From the IMG/VR virus record IMGVR_UViG_3300046007_008434, positions 1-42,202 of that record: DNA of 42,202 bases; one strand, written 5' to 3'. Source of the stretch: a virus. Below are positions 8,612-17,112 of the stretch, one piece after another. The notes beneath the pieces were generated by a model. It did no database searches and had not been told where the DNA came from. It saw only the letters and a program-made list of their open reading frames with translations. The first letter of the stretch is position 1. Each line of letters starts with the position of its first letter. Position numbers and translations under genes: made by a program.

Positions 8612-9220
8612 ATGCCATACAACCCCTCCGTAAACGACAACTCAGGCCAGATATTGGGCCAAGCCACAGCAAACGCCGCTGCTATACAAGCGCAAGGCAC
8701 AGCTCAATTTTCACAAAATTTAACAGACTCGTTCAACACCGTCATGGGCATGGTGAATAAACGCGTCGAGAAGAACCAGGCCGATAACTCCAAGATGCAG
8801 CAATCCATGGCAAGCGGCCAAGCCATGATGAGCCTCTCCGACAACTACGGAGAGCAAGGCGAGAAATTCAAAACCTCTCTGGCTAAAGCTCTCGAAGAAA
8901 CCAAAGGCAACCCCGACAAAATGTCCGGCGCAGTCATGGCCCACACCGCTGAGTTTGAAAACATGCAGAAACAGCAGTTGGCAAGAGAGCAATACACTGC
9001 CCTCGGCAACGCCTACGCAGGCAAGGCCGCTGCGACCGCCGCTGCTAAAGCAGCGCAGCCCGACAAGATGAACGCCGAGACGATCCGCTCCTATGCACGG
9101 GACGCGGCTGCCCAAGGTGCGACGCAAGATCAGATCAAGGCCGGGCTTTTGAATGGTTTTGGTCAATGGGCCGTCGATGCTGTGTTTCCACAAGCTAAAC
9201 AAGGATTTTGGGGGCCTTAG
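8612..9220 (+). CDS. Small internal/ejection-type virion protein
   Basis: A 202-residue protein rich in Ala, Gln, Asn and Met, predicted mainly helical, starting MPYNPSVNDNSGQILGQATAN. Composition and position, between the low-complexity 968-residue protein and a very large ejection-type protein, match the middle member of the three internal virion proteins of T7-like phages. The segment ADNSKMQQSMASGQAMMS is Met/Gln-rich, echoing the N-terminal zone of the 968-residue protein. No enzyme motif is visible. The start is the ATG 5 bases after the TfuA stop. The role is inferred from context. Confidence 0.6.
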   Translation: MPYNPSVNDNSGQILGQATANAAAIQAQGTAQFSQNLTDSFNTVMGMVNKRVEKNQADNSKMQQSMASGQAMMSLSDNYGEQGEKFKTSLAKALEETKGNPDKMSGAVMAHTAEFENMQKQQLAREQYTALGNAYAGKAAATAAAKAAQPDKMNAETIRSYARDAAAQGATQDQIKAGLLNGFGQWAVDAVFPQAKQGFWGP

Positions 9221-9234
9221 TATAATAGCATTCC
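9221..9234 (+). promoter_or_regulatory. Possible -10 box just upstream of the 1854-residue protein
   Basis: TATAAT at 9221-9226 lies 8 bases before the ATG at 9235, in the short gap after the previous gene. If used, transcription would start almost at the start codon, giving a leaderless or very short-leader message. No clear -35 hexamer is seen, and the gene may simply be read through from upstream. Confidence 0.3.
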
Positions 9235-12200
9235 ATGGCTCTAAACCCCCTTCTGGACATCATCCGTTCCTCTGGCTCGTCGGCTCGCGCCGGTGCGCTG
9301 GCTATCGACCAAGACACCGCGCTGCCCGAGCAGGTCGAGGTGCCGTATCCGCAATCCGATCTGGTCGGTGCGTTGGATAGCATGGACCTCACGGAAGACG
9401 CGCCGCAAGATGTTGCCGCCAATGAAGCGCCTGCCGAGCCAGCGCCGCTACCGAAGGGGAATCCCCTCATGGACATCATCAGGGGCAACGCGCCCGCTGC
9501 GCCGACATTACCGAAGGGCAATCCCCTCCTCGATGTGATCCAGGCAAACGAAGCCGCCACCCAGCAAGCCGTCGCCGAGGCCACCACCCCAGCCGAGAAT
9601 CTCCCCGTCCTCAAGTCCGACCTCGCCAATGCCCTCGGCGTCCTCGATTACCGCGACCCCGAGGAAGGCCAGCGCCGCCAGCAAGCCACTGCCATGGGCG
9701 AAATCCTCGGCCTTCCGGAATACGAGAAGGTCCAACTCGGAGCCGCCCCGGTGAACGCCGACGGCACCGTCACCATCCGCCGCGCCCAGGCCGTCAGCCC
9801 CCAGGCCAATGCCGCCGCTGCCAAGCAGCTTGCAAATATGCAGACGATGGCCGCTGGCGAAATGCTCGTCGAAGAATCTCCCAAAGAAGTCGGCTCCCTC
9901 CAAGGCATAGCCAACGCCGCGCAGAATGCTTTCGACTCCGCCCGCCAAGCCCTCATGGCCACCGATGGTCTCGATGAGAACGACGCCTCGCAGATCGCCC
10001 GCATCGAATACAATAAAGCCGCCCGCCGTGTGGCCCCAGGCTACGCCGCCTACCAGCAAGCCGAAGGCTGGGATGCCGCCAAAGCCTTTGCCAAAAATCC
10101 ATTTGAGGTTACGGCAAATATCATCACCGAGGGTCTTGCTGGAAGCTGGCCTGCGCTCGCAAGCGGCCTTGCCACAGGTGCCACTACTGCGCTTGCGACC
10201 GGTGCCGCTGGATCGGTTGTGCCAGGCGTGGGTAATGTCATCGGCGCAGGCGGTGGCTTCACCGCAGGCATGGTCGGAGGCACAGCCGCCGGTTCCTTTG
10301 CCACAGAATACGGCAGCAAAATCCTCGAAGAGTTGCAGACCGCCGGGATGAATCCCAAAAACCCCGAGAGCATCGCCAAATTTTTCAGCAACGAAACGCT
10401 CATGGCTGAGGCAAAGGATGCCGCCCTCAAGCGAGGCGTTCCCGTTGCCGCCTTCGACGCCCTCTCCGCAGGCATCGCCGGGCGAGTCGGCTCAGTCTTC
10501 CGCGCCGCCGCCAAGACCCCTGTCCGCCTGGCCGTCACAGAAGGAGTCATCCAAGGAGGGCTTGGAGGAGCAGGCGAGGTAGCCGGATCCGTCGCAGCCG
10601 GAGACCCAGTAAACCCCAAGGCCGTCTTCGGAGAAGTCATCGGCGAAGTCGGACCCGCCGCCATCGAGATAGCCGCCGGACGCCAAGCCGCAGCCCCCGC
10701 CGAAGTCCCGCAAAACTTCACCCCCATTTCCTCCCCGGCACCATCCGCCCCCACCGGCCAACCCCCGCGCACCCTCGGCCAAGTCCGCGCCCCCGAAATC
10801 CCCATCGACCAAACCGCCCTCGATGAAGCCTTCGGCTCGACCTTCGCCCCGCCGCCCGAGGTATCAAATGATACCTTCGCCCCGCCTGCCGCAGTTAACC
10901 CACAGGTTAACCCGCCCGATGCTGCACCAGCAGAAGCTCCCGCGCCAGAGGTTGCGCCTGCTCAAGTTACTTTGTGGCGTGCAGAAAGAAGGGTCGGCGA
11001 CATTAAAGAAGGTAAATCGCTTGGAACATTCCTAACATCTTCTGAAGATACAGCATATAGCCTTGCAGATATGCAGGGAGAAGTTGAGCAAGTTGATGTT
11101 CAAATAGCAAAACCACTTATAATTCCATCTGGAGAAAACAACAATGAATTATACTTTGATTCACAGCAAGTAAATGGAATCCTTAAAAATGCTGGTGTAA
11201 AATATAGGGTAGACCCCAGATACGGCTATGATGAATTCTGGAGGATTCTTGATTCAGAAGGACCGAAAATGGTAAACGCCATCAAAAAGGCCGGATATGA
11301 TTCAATTCAATATCCAGAATTTTTAGGCAGACAAAATCAAACAACGACACTTCTTCTTCAGCATGAAAGAGAAGGACAACAATTCAAATCTAAACTTGCC
11401 GCCCCTATTCCCCCGAACACCTCTACGGCCCCAGCCGCCGCAAGTGGAGCGCCTGAACCAACAGGATCACCCGACCTGATCACCGGGGAGGGGGCATCTG
11501 TTTCTCCGACAGCGGTTCTTCCATCTCCTGAGACTACCCCCGCCGCCACCGCCCCCCGCCCGTTTTCCGAAATCATGGCAGAGAACATGAAGCGCAAAGG
11601 CGAGGCAGGCTATATCGACTTCGGCGTGGTGCAGGATTTCGGCCAGAGCATCTACCAAGCGGGCATGGATTTCGCCGCATGGTCTGGGCGCATGGTGCAG
11701 AAGTTTGGTGAAACCATCCGCGATGTGCTCTCTTCTCTCTGGCAAGCCGTCTCCGGCGGGCAATACCTGCCGCAAGCCCGCGAGCGTGGCAGCGTAAACA
11801 TTTCTCCTGGCACTGGACCCAAGCCCCGCAAGTTCGGCCAATCCCTCCAAGCCGCCCCCGGCGTTGCGCCCGAAGTCAAATCCCGCCTCACCTCGCTGGA
11901 TTACGATCCCGTCTCGAACGCCCAAACCCTCGCCAACGCCCGCGCCCGCATCGACTCCGCAGGCAGCATCGACACCGCATTCACCGACCTCATGGGCAAG
12001 CCCGCCATCGAAGGCTGGCAGCCCACCGCCGAGGATTACGCCACCGGCATGGAACTTATGGCGCAACTCCAAAACCGAAGCCGCCATGCCGATGCCGCCT
12101 CCATCGCCAACATGATGGCCACTCGCGCCACCGACCAAGGCCGCGCCATCCAAGCCCTCTCGATGATTGGCCGCCTCGGGCCGCAAGGCATCGAGCTATT

Positions 12201-14799
12201 CGCTCAAAGCCAACTTCAAGCCGCCGCCACCAAGCCCGCCAAAACCGACAAGCAGAAGGCCGATATCCAAGCCAAGATCACCGAGGCCGGTCAGTTGCAA
12301 GGCGAGGTGGACAAACTCCGCCGCGACTCCACTACCGCAGCCATCGTCGGCAATAAAGACCTCATCAAATCCTCGCTCCCCGCCGGAGTCGATGCCGTGC
12401 AGGTCAACATCGCCATCCGCGAAGCCATCCTCGGCGCACCCACGCCGCTGGCCGCCCAAGCCGCCACCTCATCCATCCTCACCGGCCAAGGTCTTTCAGA
12501 CAAAGGAGCCGCCCGCATCGCAGGCAGCATCGTCCGCGACTTCCTCAAGACCACGCAGGACACCCGCGCCACCGTCCTCCAAGACCTCCTCGCTACCGCC
12601 GATTCCGACCGCCGCCTGGATAAATCCAAGCTCGGCTCCCTCATTCGCCTCAACCGCGAAGGCAAGCTCACCGATGCCAGCCTCCACGCAGGCATGGCCA
12701 AGATGCTTGGCATCCCGCACTGGAGCGCCGAGCACAGCGCCAAGGTCCGCCGCATCCTCGCCCAGCACGAGAAAGCCACCGACCCCCGCATCAAGCTCGT
12801 CAAGGCCGCCGAAGCCCTCGATGTCGTTTACCGCGACTTCATGCCGCCAGGCTTCCTCGATAAAGTGGACACCATCCAGACCATTGGCATGTTGCTGAAC
12901 CCAAAAACGCCGATACGAAATGTCATTGGCAACGCTCTCATGGCTGGGGCCGACCTCGCTGCCGATACCGTCTCCGTGCCTATGGATGCCTTGGTTTCCC
13001 TGGGCACCGGCGAGCGCACCCGCACCGGCCTTTCACTCGGTGAACGCATCATGGGTCTCGGAGCCGGAGTAGGCGACATCAAGGCAGGCTACGACTTCGC
13101 CCGCTCCGAAGGCCGTGGCCGCATGGGAAGCATCGCCGAGGGCGTCGATACGCTGGTCCGCCTCGGCCGCCTGCAATCCTCGGGCAAATACAACGCCTCC
13201 GACATCTCCGCCCTTAGCGGCCCCACCTTCACCGCTCCCGTCCTTCGCCAACTGGAATCCACTCTTGGCCTCGTCCTCTCTATCTCAGACCGTGGCTTTT
13301 ACGAATCTGCCTTTCGAGCCAGCCTCGACACCCGCATGAAAGCTGCCGCAGCAAATGGCACCCCTATGCTTGCCCCTGATCCAGATATGGTCACAGCCGC
13401 CCGCATGGATGCTGGCCGCGCTATTTACCAAGACCCCAATCTTGCCAGCCGCACGCTCGGCAACCTGCGCCGAGTCCTCAATTTCAATCAACGATGGGGC
13501 ATCGGCTCCCTGCTGATGAAATTTACCCAAGTCCCCGGATCGATCCTCACCCGCGCCGTGGAATTTTCACCCTTTGGATTCATCAACACCGCCTACCAAA
13601 GCCTCGCGCCGATGCTCTCCAACTCCCGCGAGTTTGACCAAAAAGCCTTTACCGACTCCTTCTCCCGCGCCCTCGTCGGCACCACCGGCCTCGTCGCCAC
13701 CGGCTACTGGCTCGCCCACCTCGGCATCATCTCCGCTGGCGGCGACTCAAAAGACGAAGACAAACGCAACCTTAACCGCGCCACCGGCTGGGGGTCCTAC
13801 AAACTCAACACCAGCGCCCTCAAACGAGCCCTCATGACCGGCAACTTCTGGACCCCTCAGAAACAGCAGCGCGACGACATGGTAATCGGCTACGATTGGG
13901 CGCAGCCTCTTTCCATTGGCGTCGCCATGGGTGCCTACTCCCGCGAAAATCAAGAAGCCATCAAGCAAGACATCCTCGCAGGTAAGAAGCAAAGCCTCGC
14001 CGCCACCGGCCTCAACTGGCTCGCCTACGCAGGCGGAGCCGCCACCGGAGCCATGAACTCCCTCGTCGAGCAACCCCTCCTCACCGGCCTTAATCAATTC
14101 GCCCGCGATGTCGGCTACGACAACATCCCCGGCGCTCTCCTCAAAACCGCCGCCGACGCCCCCGGCACCTTCATCCCCACCGCCGCCCGGCAATGGATGC
14201 AACTCACCGACAACGCCGTCCGCGAAACCCGCGACAGCTCCCCAGCTCGCCAATTCATCAACGAACTCAAGGCGCAACTCCCCGGCCAAAGCCAAACCCT
14301 CCCGCCGAAATACGACATCACCGGCCAACCCATCGAGCGTTGGGCCAAGGACAGCAACACGCTCTTCAATGTCCTCTTCAATCCCTCGATGGTCTCCTAC
14401 ATCAAAGGCAGCCCTGCGCTCACCGAGATGAGCAAGGTTTACAAATACACCGCCGAGGCCGGAGCCATCCCGAACCAGGTTAAACCGGAGTTCACCCTCG
14501 AAGGCGTCAAGGTCCGCCTCAGCTCCGAAGAGATCAGTGCCATGCAGAAAGACATGGGAGCCCTCAGCATCGCCGCGCTGGAGAAATTCGTCCTCTCCGA
14601 TCCCCGCTACGACAAAGCCACATGGGACATCAAAGCCAAAGCAATGACCCGCGCCTTGGAGAAAGCCGCCACCGCCGCCAAATACCGCATCCTCCTCGCC
14701 CGCCCCGACCTCAAGACCCGCGCCAAGCAAGAATACGAAGCTGCCATAGCCGCCGACGCCGCCACCCAAGCCGAAATGGTCGCAGCAGACGGGCCGTGA
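9235..14799 (+). CDS. Giant ejection/polyvalent virion protein with ART-like insert
   Basis: A 1854-residue protein, the largest of the genome, in the place of T7 gp16-type ejection proteins. The N-terminus carries repeats (NPLLDIIRSSG, NPLMDIIRGN, NPLLDVIQAN). Residues about 289-360 form a Gly/Ala-rich hydrophobic stretch (GLATGATTALATGAAG) that could insert into membranes. Residues about 579-722 form an AT-rich, compositionally distinct insert resembling ADP-ribosyltransferase-like domains (TLWRAE; GTFLTSSEDTAYSLA; AGYDSIQYPE). Further on are polyvalent-protein-type segments (YQAGMDFAAWSGRMVQKFGE, about 806-825; LLNPKTPIRNVIGN, about 1220-1233). The C-terminus is basic and helical. It ends before a hairpin shared with the convergent integrase. 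A membrane-penetrating ejection role is inferred. Confidence 0.72.
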   Translation: MALNPLLDIIRSSGSSARAGALAIDQDTALPEQVEVPYPQSDLVGALDSMDLTEDAPQDVAANEAPAEPAPLPKGNPLMDIIRGNAPAAPTLPKGNPLLDVIQANEAATQQAVAEATTPAENLPVLKSDLANALGVLDYRDPEEGQRRQQATAMGEILGLPEYEKVQLGAAPVNADGTVTIRRAQAVSPQANAAAAKQLANMQTMAAGEMLVEESPKEVGSLQGIANAAQNAFDSARQALMATDGLDENDASQIARIEYNKAARRVAPGYAAYQQAEGWDAAKAFAKNPFEVTANIITEGLAGSWPALASGLATGATTALATGAAGSVVPGVGNVIGAGGGFTAGMVGGTAAGSFATEYGSKILEELQTAGMNPKNPESIAKFFSNETLMAEAKDAALKRGVPVAAFDALSAGIAGRVGSVFRAAAKTPVRLAVTEGVIQGGLGGAGEVAGSVAAGDPVNPKAVFGEVIGEVGPAAIEIAAGRQAAAPAEVPQNFTPISSPAPSAPTGQPPRTLGQVRAPEIPIDQTALDEAFGSTFAPPPEVSNDTFAPPAAVNPQVNPPDAAPAEAPAPEVAPAQVTLWRAERRVGDIKEGKSLGTFLTSSEDTAYSLADMQGEVEQVDVQIAKPLIIPSGENNNELYFDSQQVNGILKNAGVKYRVDPRYGYDEFWRILDSEGPKMVNAIKKAGYDSIQYPEFLGRQNQTTTLLLQHEREGQQFKSKLAAPIPPNTSTAPAAASGAPEPTGSPDLITGEGASVSPTAVLPSPETTPAATAPRPFSEIMAENMKRKGEAGYIDFGVVQDFGQSIYQAGMDFAAWSGRMVQKFGETIRDVLSSLWQAVSGGQYLPQARERGSVNISPGTGPKPRKFGQSLQAAPGVAPEVKSRLTSLDYDPVSNAQTLANARARIDSAGSIDTAFTDLMGKPAIEGWQPTAEDYATGMELMAQLQNRSRHADAASIANMMATRATDQGRAIQALSMIGRLGPQGIELFAQSQLQAAATKPAKTDKQKADIQAKITEAGQLQGEVDKLRRDSTTAAIVGNKDLIKSSLPAGVDAVQVNIAIREAILGAPTPLAAQAATSSILTGQGLSDKGAARIAGSIVRDFLKTTQDTRATVLQDLLATADSDRRLDKSKLGSLIRLNREGKLTDASLHAGMAKMLGIPHWSAEHSAKVRRILAQHEKATDPRIKLVKAAEALDVVYRDFMPPGFLDKVDTIQTIGMLLNPKTPIRNVIGNALMAGADLAADTVSVPMDALVSLGTGERTRTGLSLGERIMGLGAGVGDIKAGYDFARSEGRGRMGSIAEGVDTLVRLGRLQSSGKYNASDISALSGPTFTAPVLRQLESTLGLVLSISDRGFYESAFRASLDTRMKAAAANGTPMLAPDPDMVTAARMDAGRAIYQDPNLASRTLGNLRRVLNFNQRWGIGSLLMKFTQVPGSILTRAVEFSPFGFINTAYQSLAPMLSNSREFDQKAFTDSFSRALVGTTGLVATGYWLAHLGIISAGGDSKDEDKRNLNRATGWGSYKLNTSALKRALMTGNFWTPQKQQRDDMVIGYDWAQPLSIGVAMGAYSRENQEAIKQDILAGKKQSLAATGLNWLAYAGGAATGAMNSLVEQPLLTGLNQFARDVGYDNIPGALLKTAADAPGTFIPTAARQWMQLTDNAVRETRDSSPARQFINELKAQLPGQSQTLPPKYDITGQPIERWAKDSNTLFNVLFNPSMVSYIKGSPALTEMSKVYKYTAEAGAIPNQVKPEFTLEGVKVRLSSEEISAMQKDMGALSIAALEKFVLSDPRYDKATWDIKAKAMTRALEKAATAAKYRILLARPDLKTRAKQEYEAAIAADAATQAEMVAADGP

Positions 14800-14810
14800 T
14801 TTTTGCACAC

Positions 14811-14842
14811 CCCCTCGGCCAGATTTTTCCAGCGCCGAGGGG
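14811..14842. terminator. Hairpin between convergent virion and integrase genes
   Basis: A perfect 9-bp inverted repeat, CCCCTCGGC (14811-14819) and GCCGAGGGG (14834-14842) with a 14-base loop, lies between the stop of the plus-strand giant gene (14799) and the stop of the minus-strand integrase (14845). The position suits a bidirectional terminator. Neither side has a long T run right after the stem, so intrinsic termination is only probable. Confidence 0.6.
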
Positions 14843-14844
14843 AA

Positions 14845-15975
14845 TTACAGCGGCTTCGGGCGGTCCAGCAGGCCGAAGTAGTGAGCCTCCACCACGGCGA
14901 TGCTATCCCGCAGGAGCTTGGCAGCGGTTTCGATCCCATTGCGCTCGACAATGGCAGAGCCAAATTCTTTCCGCAGGTTGTAAGCCCCCTTGCTGCCGTC
15001 GGGAATAAACCGCCGCACAAATTTGTTAATATCGTAATGCGTGAGGTTGTAGGCGTCCGCGTCGCTTGTCCTCGGGATCACAAAATCGCCCTCATCTCCA
15101 AGCGCGGCGCGAATCAATCTCATAAGGCGGGGGTTGAACGGCACGCGCCCGTATTTTTTGTTTTTGGATTTCCAATTTGCCCGCCGCAGCATGGCTATGT
15201 GAACTTGGTTATCTTTGGACTCAACCCAGCTCCACTCCAAAACCTCCACCTCACTGTTACGCAGCCCAGCCTTGCGCATTAGCCAGTAGATGGCCCATAC
15301 GCGCTTATTTTGACGCCGCAGCGGGATCCGCGCCGCCCGATCCATAGCACGCATCACCTCACGGTCCACCGGATCATAAGCCTGGTCTGGAGCAGCAACG
15401 CCCGCGACGCTCCAGAACTCCTCCAGATTTGGCAGCTTGAGATCCTTGAATAGGTAAAATCTTTTGCGGGCCACGATGCTCTTGATCGTCTGAACATCCG
15501 TGTGAATCCCGCTCTCCGAACGCAATTCATCTTCCGCTCCTTTTTTCTTTGTCTTGGTCTTTTTCTGCACCTCAATCCATCCTCGCAGCGCCGCTGCCGT
15601 CAGCACCTGGTGCGTGCTCTGCTCTTCCCAATCCTGCCGCCCCGTCACCTCGCGCACAAAAGCCGCAAACCGGCTCAAACTTTTCGTCGCCGATTTCTCG
15701 GGGCCATGCTCCTTGTAAATCGCCGCCACCTCCCCACACTTTGCATAGCCCGGCCGCTTCACCACCGCCGCAAGCTGGTGCTCATCCTTCGAGCGCAGCG
15801 CCGCCGCCAGCTTCTCAGCCGCCCGCATCGCCTGCTTGCGCCCCGCTTCGCTGTAAGTCGTCACGCCCGTGGAAAACTTCTTGGGCTGGCCATCAATCTG
15901 CACGCGGTAATACCAAGCCGGATGCCGCCCCGCCTCCTCCCGCCAATAAACCGAAACCTCGTTATGCCGTCTCAT
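14845..15975 (-). CDS. int: Tyrosine recombinase / phage integrase
   Basis: A 376-residue integrase that would recombine phage attP with a host tRNA-Arg gene. The N-terminal 60 residues are a compact arm-binding-like domain, 70-200 a core-binding domain, and 205-370 the catalytic domain. Visible catalytic positions are Arg239 (AGLRNSEVEVLEW), Lys in the RRANWKSKNKKYGR hairpin, Arg335 (AYNLRKEF) and the nucleophile Tyr366 (EAHYFG). The usual His of HxxR is Tyr332, and the usual LGH motif is LLRDS, so two His positions differ from the family consensus. The attP core lies about 150 bases upstream of its start, and one arm-like repeat sits 6-14 bases before the ATG, which could let the integrase repress itself. 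Confidence 0.93.
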   Translation of the reverse strand: MRRHNEVSVYWREEAGRHPAWYYRVQIDGQPKKFSTGVTTYSEAGRKQAMRAAEKLAAALRSKDEHQLAAVVKRPGYAKCGEVAAIYKEHGPEKSATKSLSRFAAFVREVTGRQDWEEQSTHQVLTAAALRGWIEVQKKTKTKKKGAEDELRSESGIHTDVQTIKSIVARKRFYLFKDLKLPNLEEFWSVAGVAAPDQAYDPVDREVMRAMDRAARIPLRRQNKRVWAIYWLMRKAGLRNSEVEVLEWSWVESKDNQVHIAMLRRANWKSKNKKYGRVPFNPRLMRLIRAALGDEGDFVIPRTSDADAYNLTHYDINKFVRRFIPDGSKGAYNLRKEFGSAIVERNGIETAAKLLRDSIAVVEAHYFGLLDRPKPL

Positions 15976-15980
15976 ATCGC

Positions 15981-16221
15981 GGGGACAACCTTAAGCGGGG
16001 ACAACTTTGGGGTCAACTGGGACGCGAAAATACAGCAATGCTGACGATGCTGGTCGTGCAACAGGAAACCTGAGAAAGCCCGCAGAAGCAGGCTGGAAGC
16101 GGGTTTGCAGAGGGAGAGGAAGTGCAGCCATGAGGAGTCGAACCTCAAACCTTCTGATCCGTAGGTAGTCATTGTTTTATTGGTGATCATGGGGTTATGG
16201 GAAAGGGGGACAACTTTGGGG
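15981..16221. other. attP: Putative attP: tRNA-Arg 3' half flanked by arm-type repeats
   Basis: On the minus strand, 16164-16123 reads as the 3' half of a tRNA: anticodon loop CTACGGA (Arg, ACG), stem strand TCAGA, five-base variable loop, a perfect T arm (TGAGG, TTCGACT, CCTCA), acceptor strand TGGCTGC and discriminator A. No D arm or 5' half precedes it, so it is not a gene. Such fragments are typical phage attachment cores that restore the host tRNA on integration. The 16-mer GGGGACAACTTTGGGG occurs at 15997-16012 and 16206-16221, one copy on each side, with a 9-base partial copy at 15981-15989; these look like integrase arm sites. The 15976-16299 gap has no other gene. Confidence 0.82.
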
Positions 16222-16299
16222 ACGGGTGGGGTTTAACCTTCTGAGTGTGGTTAGAAGTTTTCATTCAATAAGTTACGCTCGATTTTTGGGTTTTTGGCG

Positions 16300-16536
16300 T
16301 CACATTTTGATTTGGCGGCGTTCTTCGTCGGTGGGTTCTTCTGGTCGGCCGGTGGCTTGGTTGAGTTGTTGGCGGATCCAGGCGCTGAGGCGTTGGGGGT
16401 GGGCGGCGCGGATCCAGGCGCTCTTTTCTTCGGGCCAGCAGAAGAATTGGATTTTGGCGGTCATGTTTTCCAGCTCGGGGTTGCGGGCGTTGTGGCGGTT
16501 GTTGGCGTTGCCGTGTGGTTCGATGTCGGGTGTCAT
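16300..16536 (-). CDS. Small hypothetical protein, lysogeny strand
   Basis: A 78-residue protein (starts MTPDIEPHGN) with a central FFCWPEEKSAWIRAAHPQRL segment and a charged C-terminus (EEPTDEERRQIKM). It resembles short DNA-interacting phage proteins but is not recognised. Its ATG overlaps the stop of the upstream 57-residue gene (ATGA), giving confidence that both are real. It is the last gene before attP on this strand. Confidence 0.6.
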   Translation of the reverse strand: MTPDIEPHGNANNRHNARNPELENMTAKIQFFCWPEEKSAWIRAAHPQRLSAWIRQQLNQATGRPEEPTDEERRQIKM

Positions 16537-16706
16537 TGGTTAAATGGGATGGGATGTTTCAAAAGGATTTTCTCGGCGGCGCGCATGGCTTGGGCGAGGT
16601 ATGCGAGGTTGGCGGCGAGGGTGTCTGGGTTTTTAATGTCGCTCAAGACCAGTTTTGCGGTGTCGGTGAGCAGCGCCAAGGCGTTGTAGAGTTTGAGGGT
16701 TTCCAT
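16533..16706 (-). CDS. 57-residue helical hypothetical protein
   Basis: Starts METLKLYNALALLTDTAKLV and ends HPIPFNQ; the pattern of Leu and Ala suggests two amphipathic helices. The stop overlaps the next gene's ATG by 4 bases. There is no Shine-Dalgarno sequence; instead a hairpin ends 9 bases upstream of the ATG, closely matching the one before the gene at 18652. Function unknown. Confidence 0.6.
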   Translation of the reverse strand: METLKLYNALALLTDTAKLVLSDIKNPDTLAANLAYLAQAMRAAEKILLKHPIPFNQ

Positions 16707-16715
16707 GGTTTCGGT

Positions 16716-16732
16716 GCCGGATGCCGTCCGGC
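16716..16732 (-). promoter_or_regulatory. Conserved leader hairpin A
   Basis: On the minus strand GCCGGACGGCATCCGGC forms a 6-bp stem with a 5-base loop, followed by ACCGAAACC and the ATG at 16706. The leader at 18663-18679 has the same design with two compensating base-pair changes in the stem and matching flanks (CCGC before, CAC-GAAAC after). This suggests a conserved RNA hairpin or dyad bound by one regulator, controlling translation or transcription of the gene that follows. Confidence 0.6.
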
Positions 16733-16768
16733 GCGGGTTGAGTTTTTATGGGGTGGGTTGGTTGGGGT

Positions 16769-16963
16769 TCAATTTTCGCGGCTATCCGCCTGGTTGTAGT
16801 TCGGCTCGGGGGTAATTACCGGCTGGCCATCCACCAGGGCGGGCAGGATTTCGGCGTCGTCGGCGGCCAGCTCGGCCGCCGTAGTGACGCCGGGCTCGAT
16901 GTCGAGACGGGCAAGCGCCGCCTCCATCGAGGAGGCGGCGCGGTTGAGTTGCTCGGGGGTCAT
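16769..16963 (-). CDS. 64-residue hypothetical protein
   Basis: Starts MTPEQLNRAASSMEAALARL, followed by an acidic Ala-rich stretch (TTAAELAADDAEILPALVDG) and an Asn-rich tail. Its ATG overlaps the stop of the previous gene by 4 bases. No motif is recognised. The 62 bases to the next gene hold leader hairpin A. Confidence 0.6.
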   Translation of the reverse strand: MTPEQLNRAASSMEAALARLDIEPGVTTAAELAADDAEILPALVDGQPVITPEPNYNQADSREN

Positions 16964-17112
16964 GGCTTGGGCCTTGGGTAATAACCGGCGGGCGTGTCAA
17001 CCTGAGTAAAGTTTGGGTTTTTCTGCATGATTTCGGCGGCCTGCTCTGGGGTGATTTTCTTTGAGACAACGGCCCGCGTGCCGATGGTTTGGAATTTGAT
17101 TTCGGTTTTCAT
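16960..17112 (-). CDS. 50-residue hypothetical protein
   Basis: Starts MKTEIKFQTIGTRAVVSKKI and ends GYYPRPKP; a small alpha/beta-looking protein with ITPEQAAEIMQKNP in the middle. The ATG at 17112 is chosen over the longer frame start at 17169 because GGAGG lies 7 bases upstream and the ATG overlaps the preceding stop (ATGA). Function unknown. Confidence 0.65.
   Translation of the reverse strand: MKTEIKFQTIGTRAVVSKKITPEQAAEIMQKNPNFTQVDTPAGYYPRPKP

Noticed and set aside
16123-16164. Possible tRNA-Arg gene
   Set aside because: Only the anticodon loop to discriminator half is present. The minus-strand sequence before it has no D arm or 5' acceptor strand, so it is read as the attP core.
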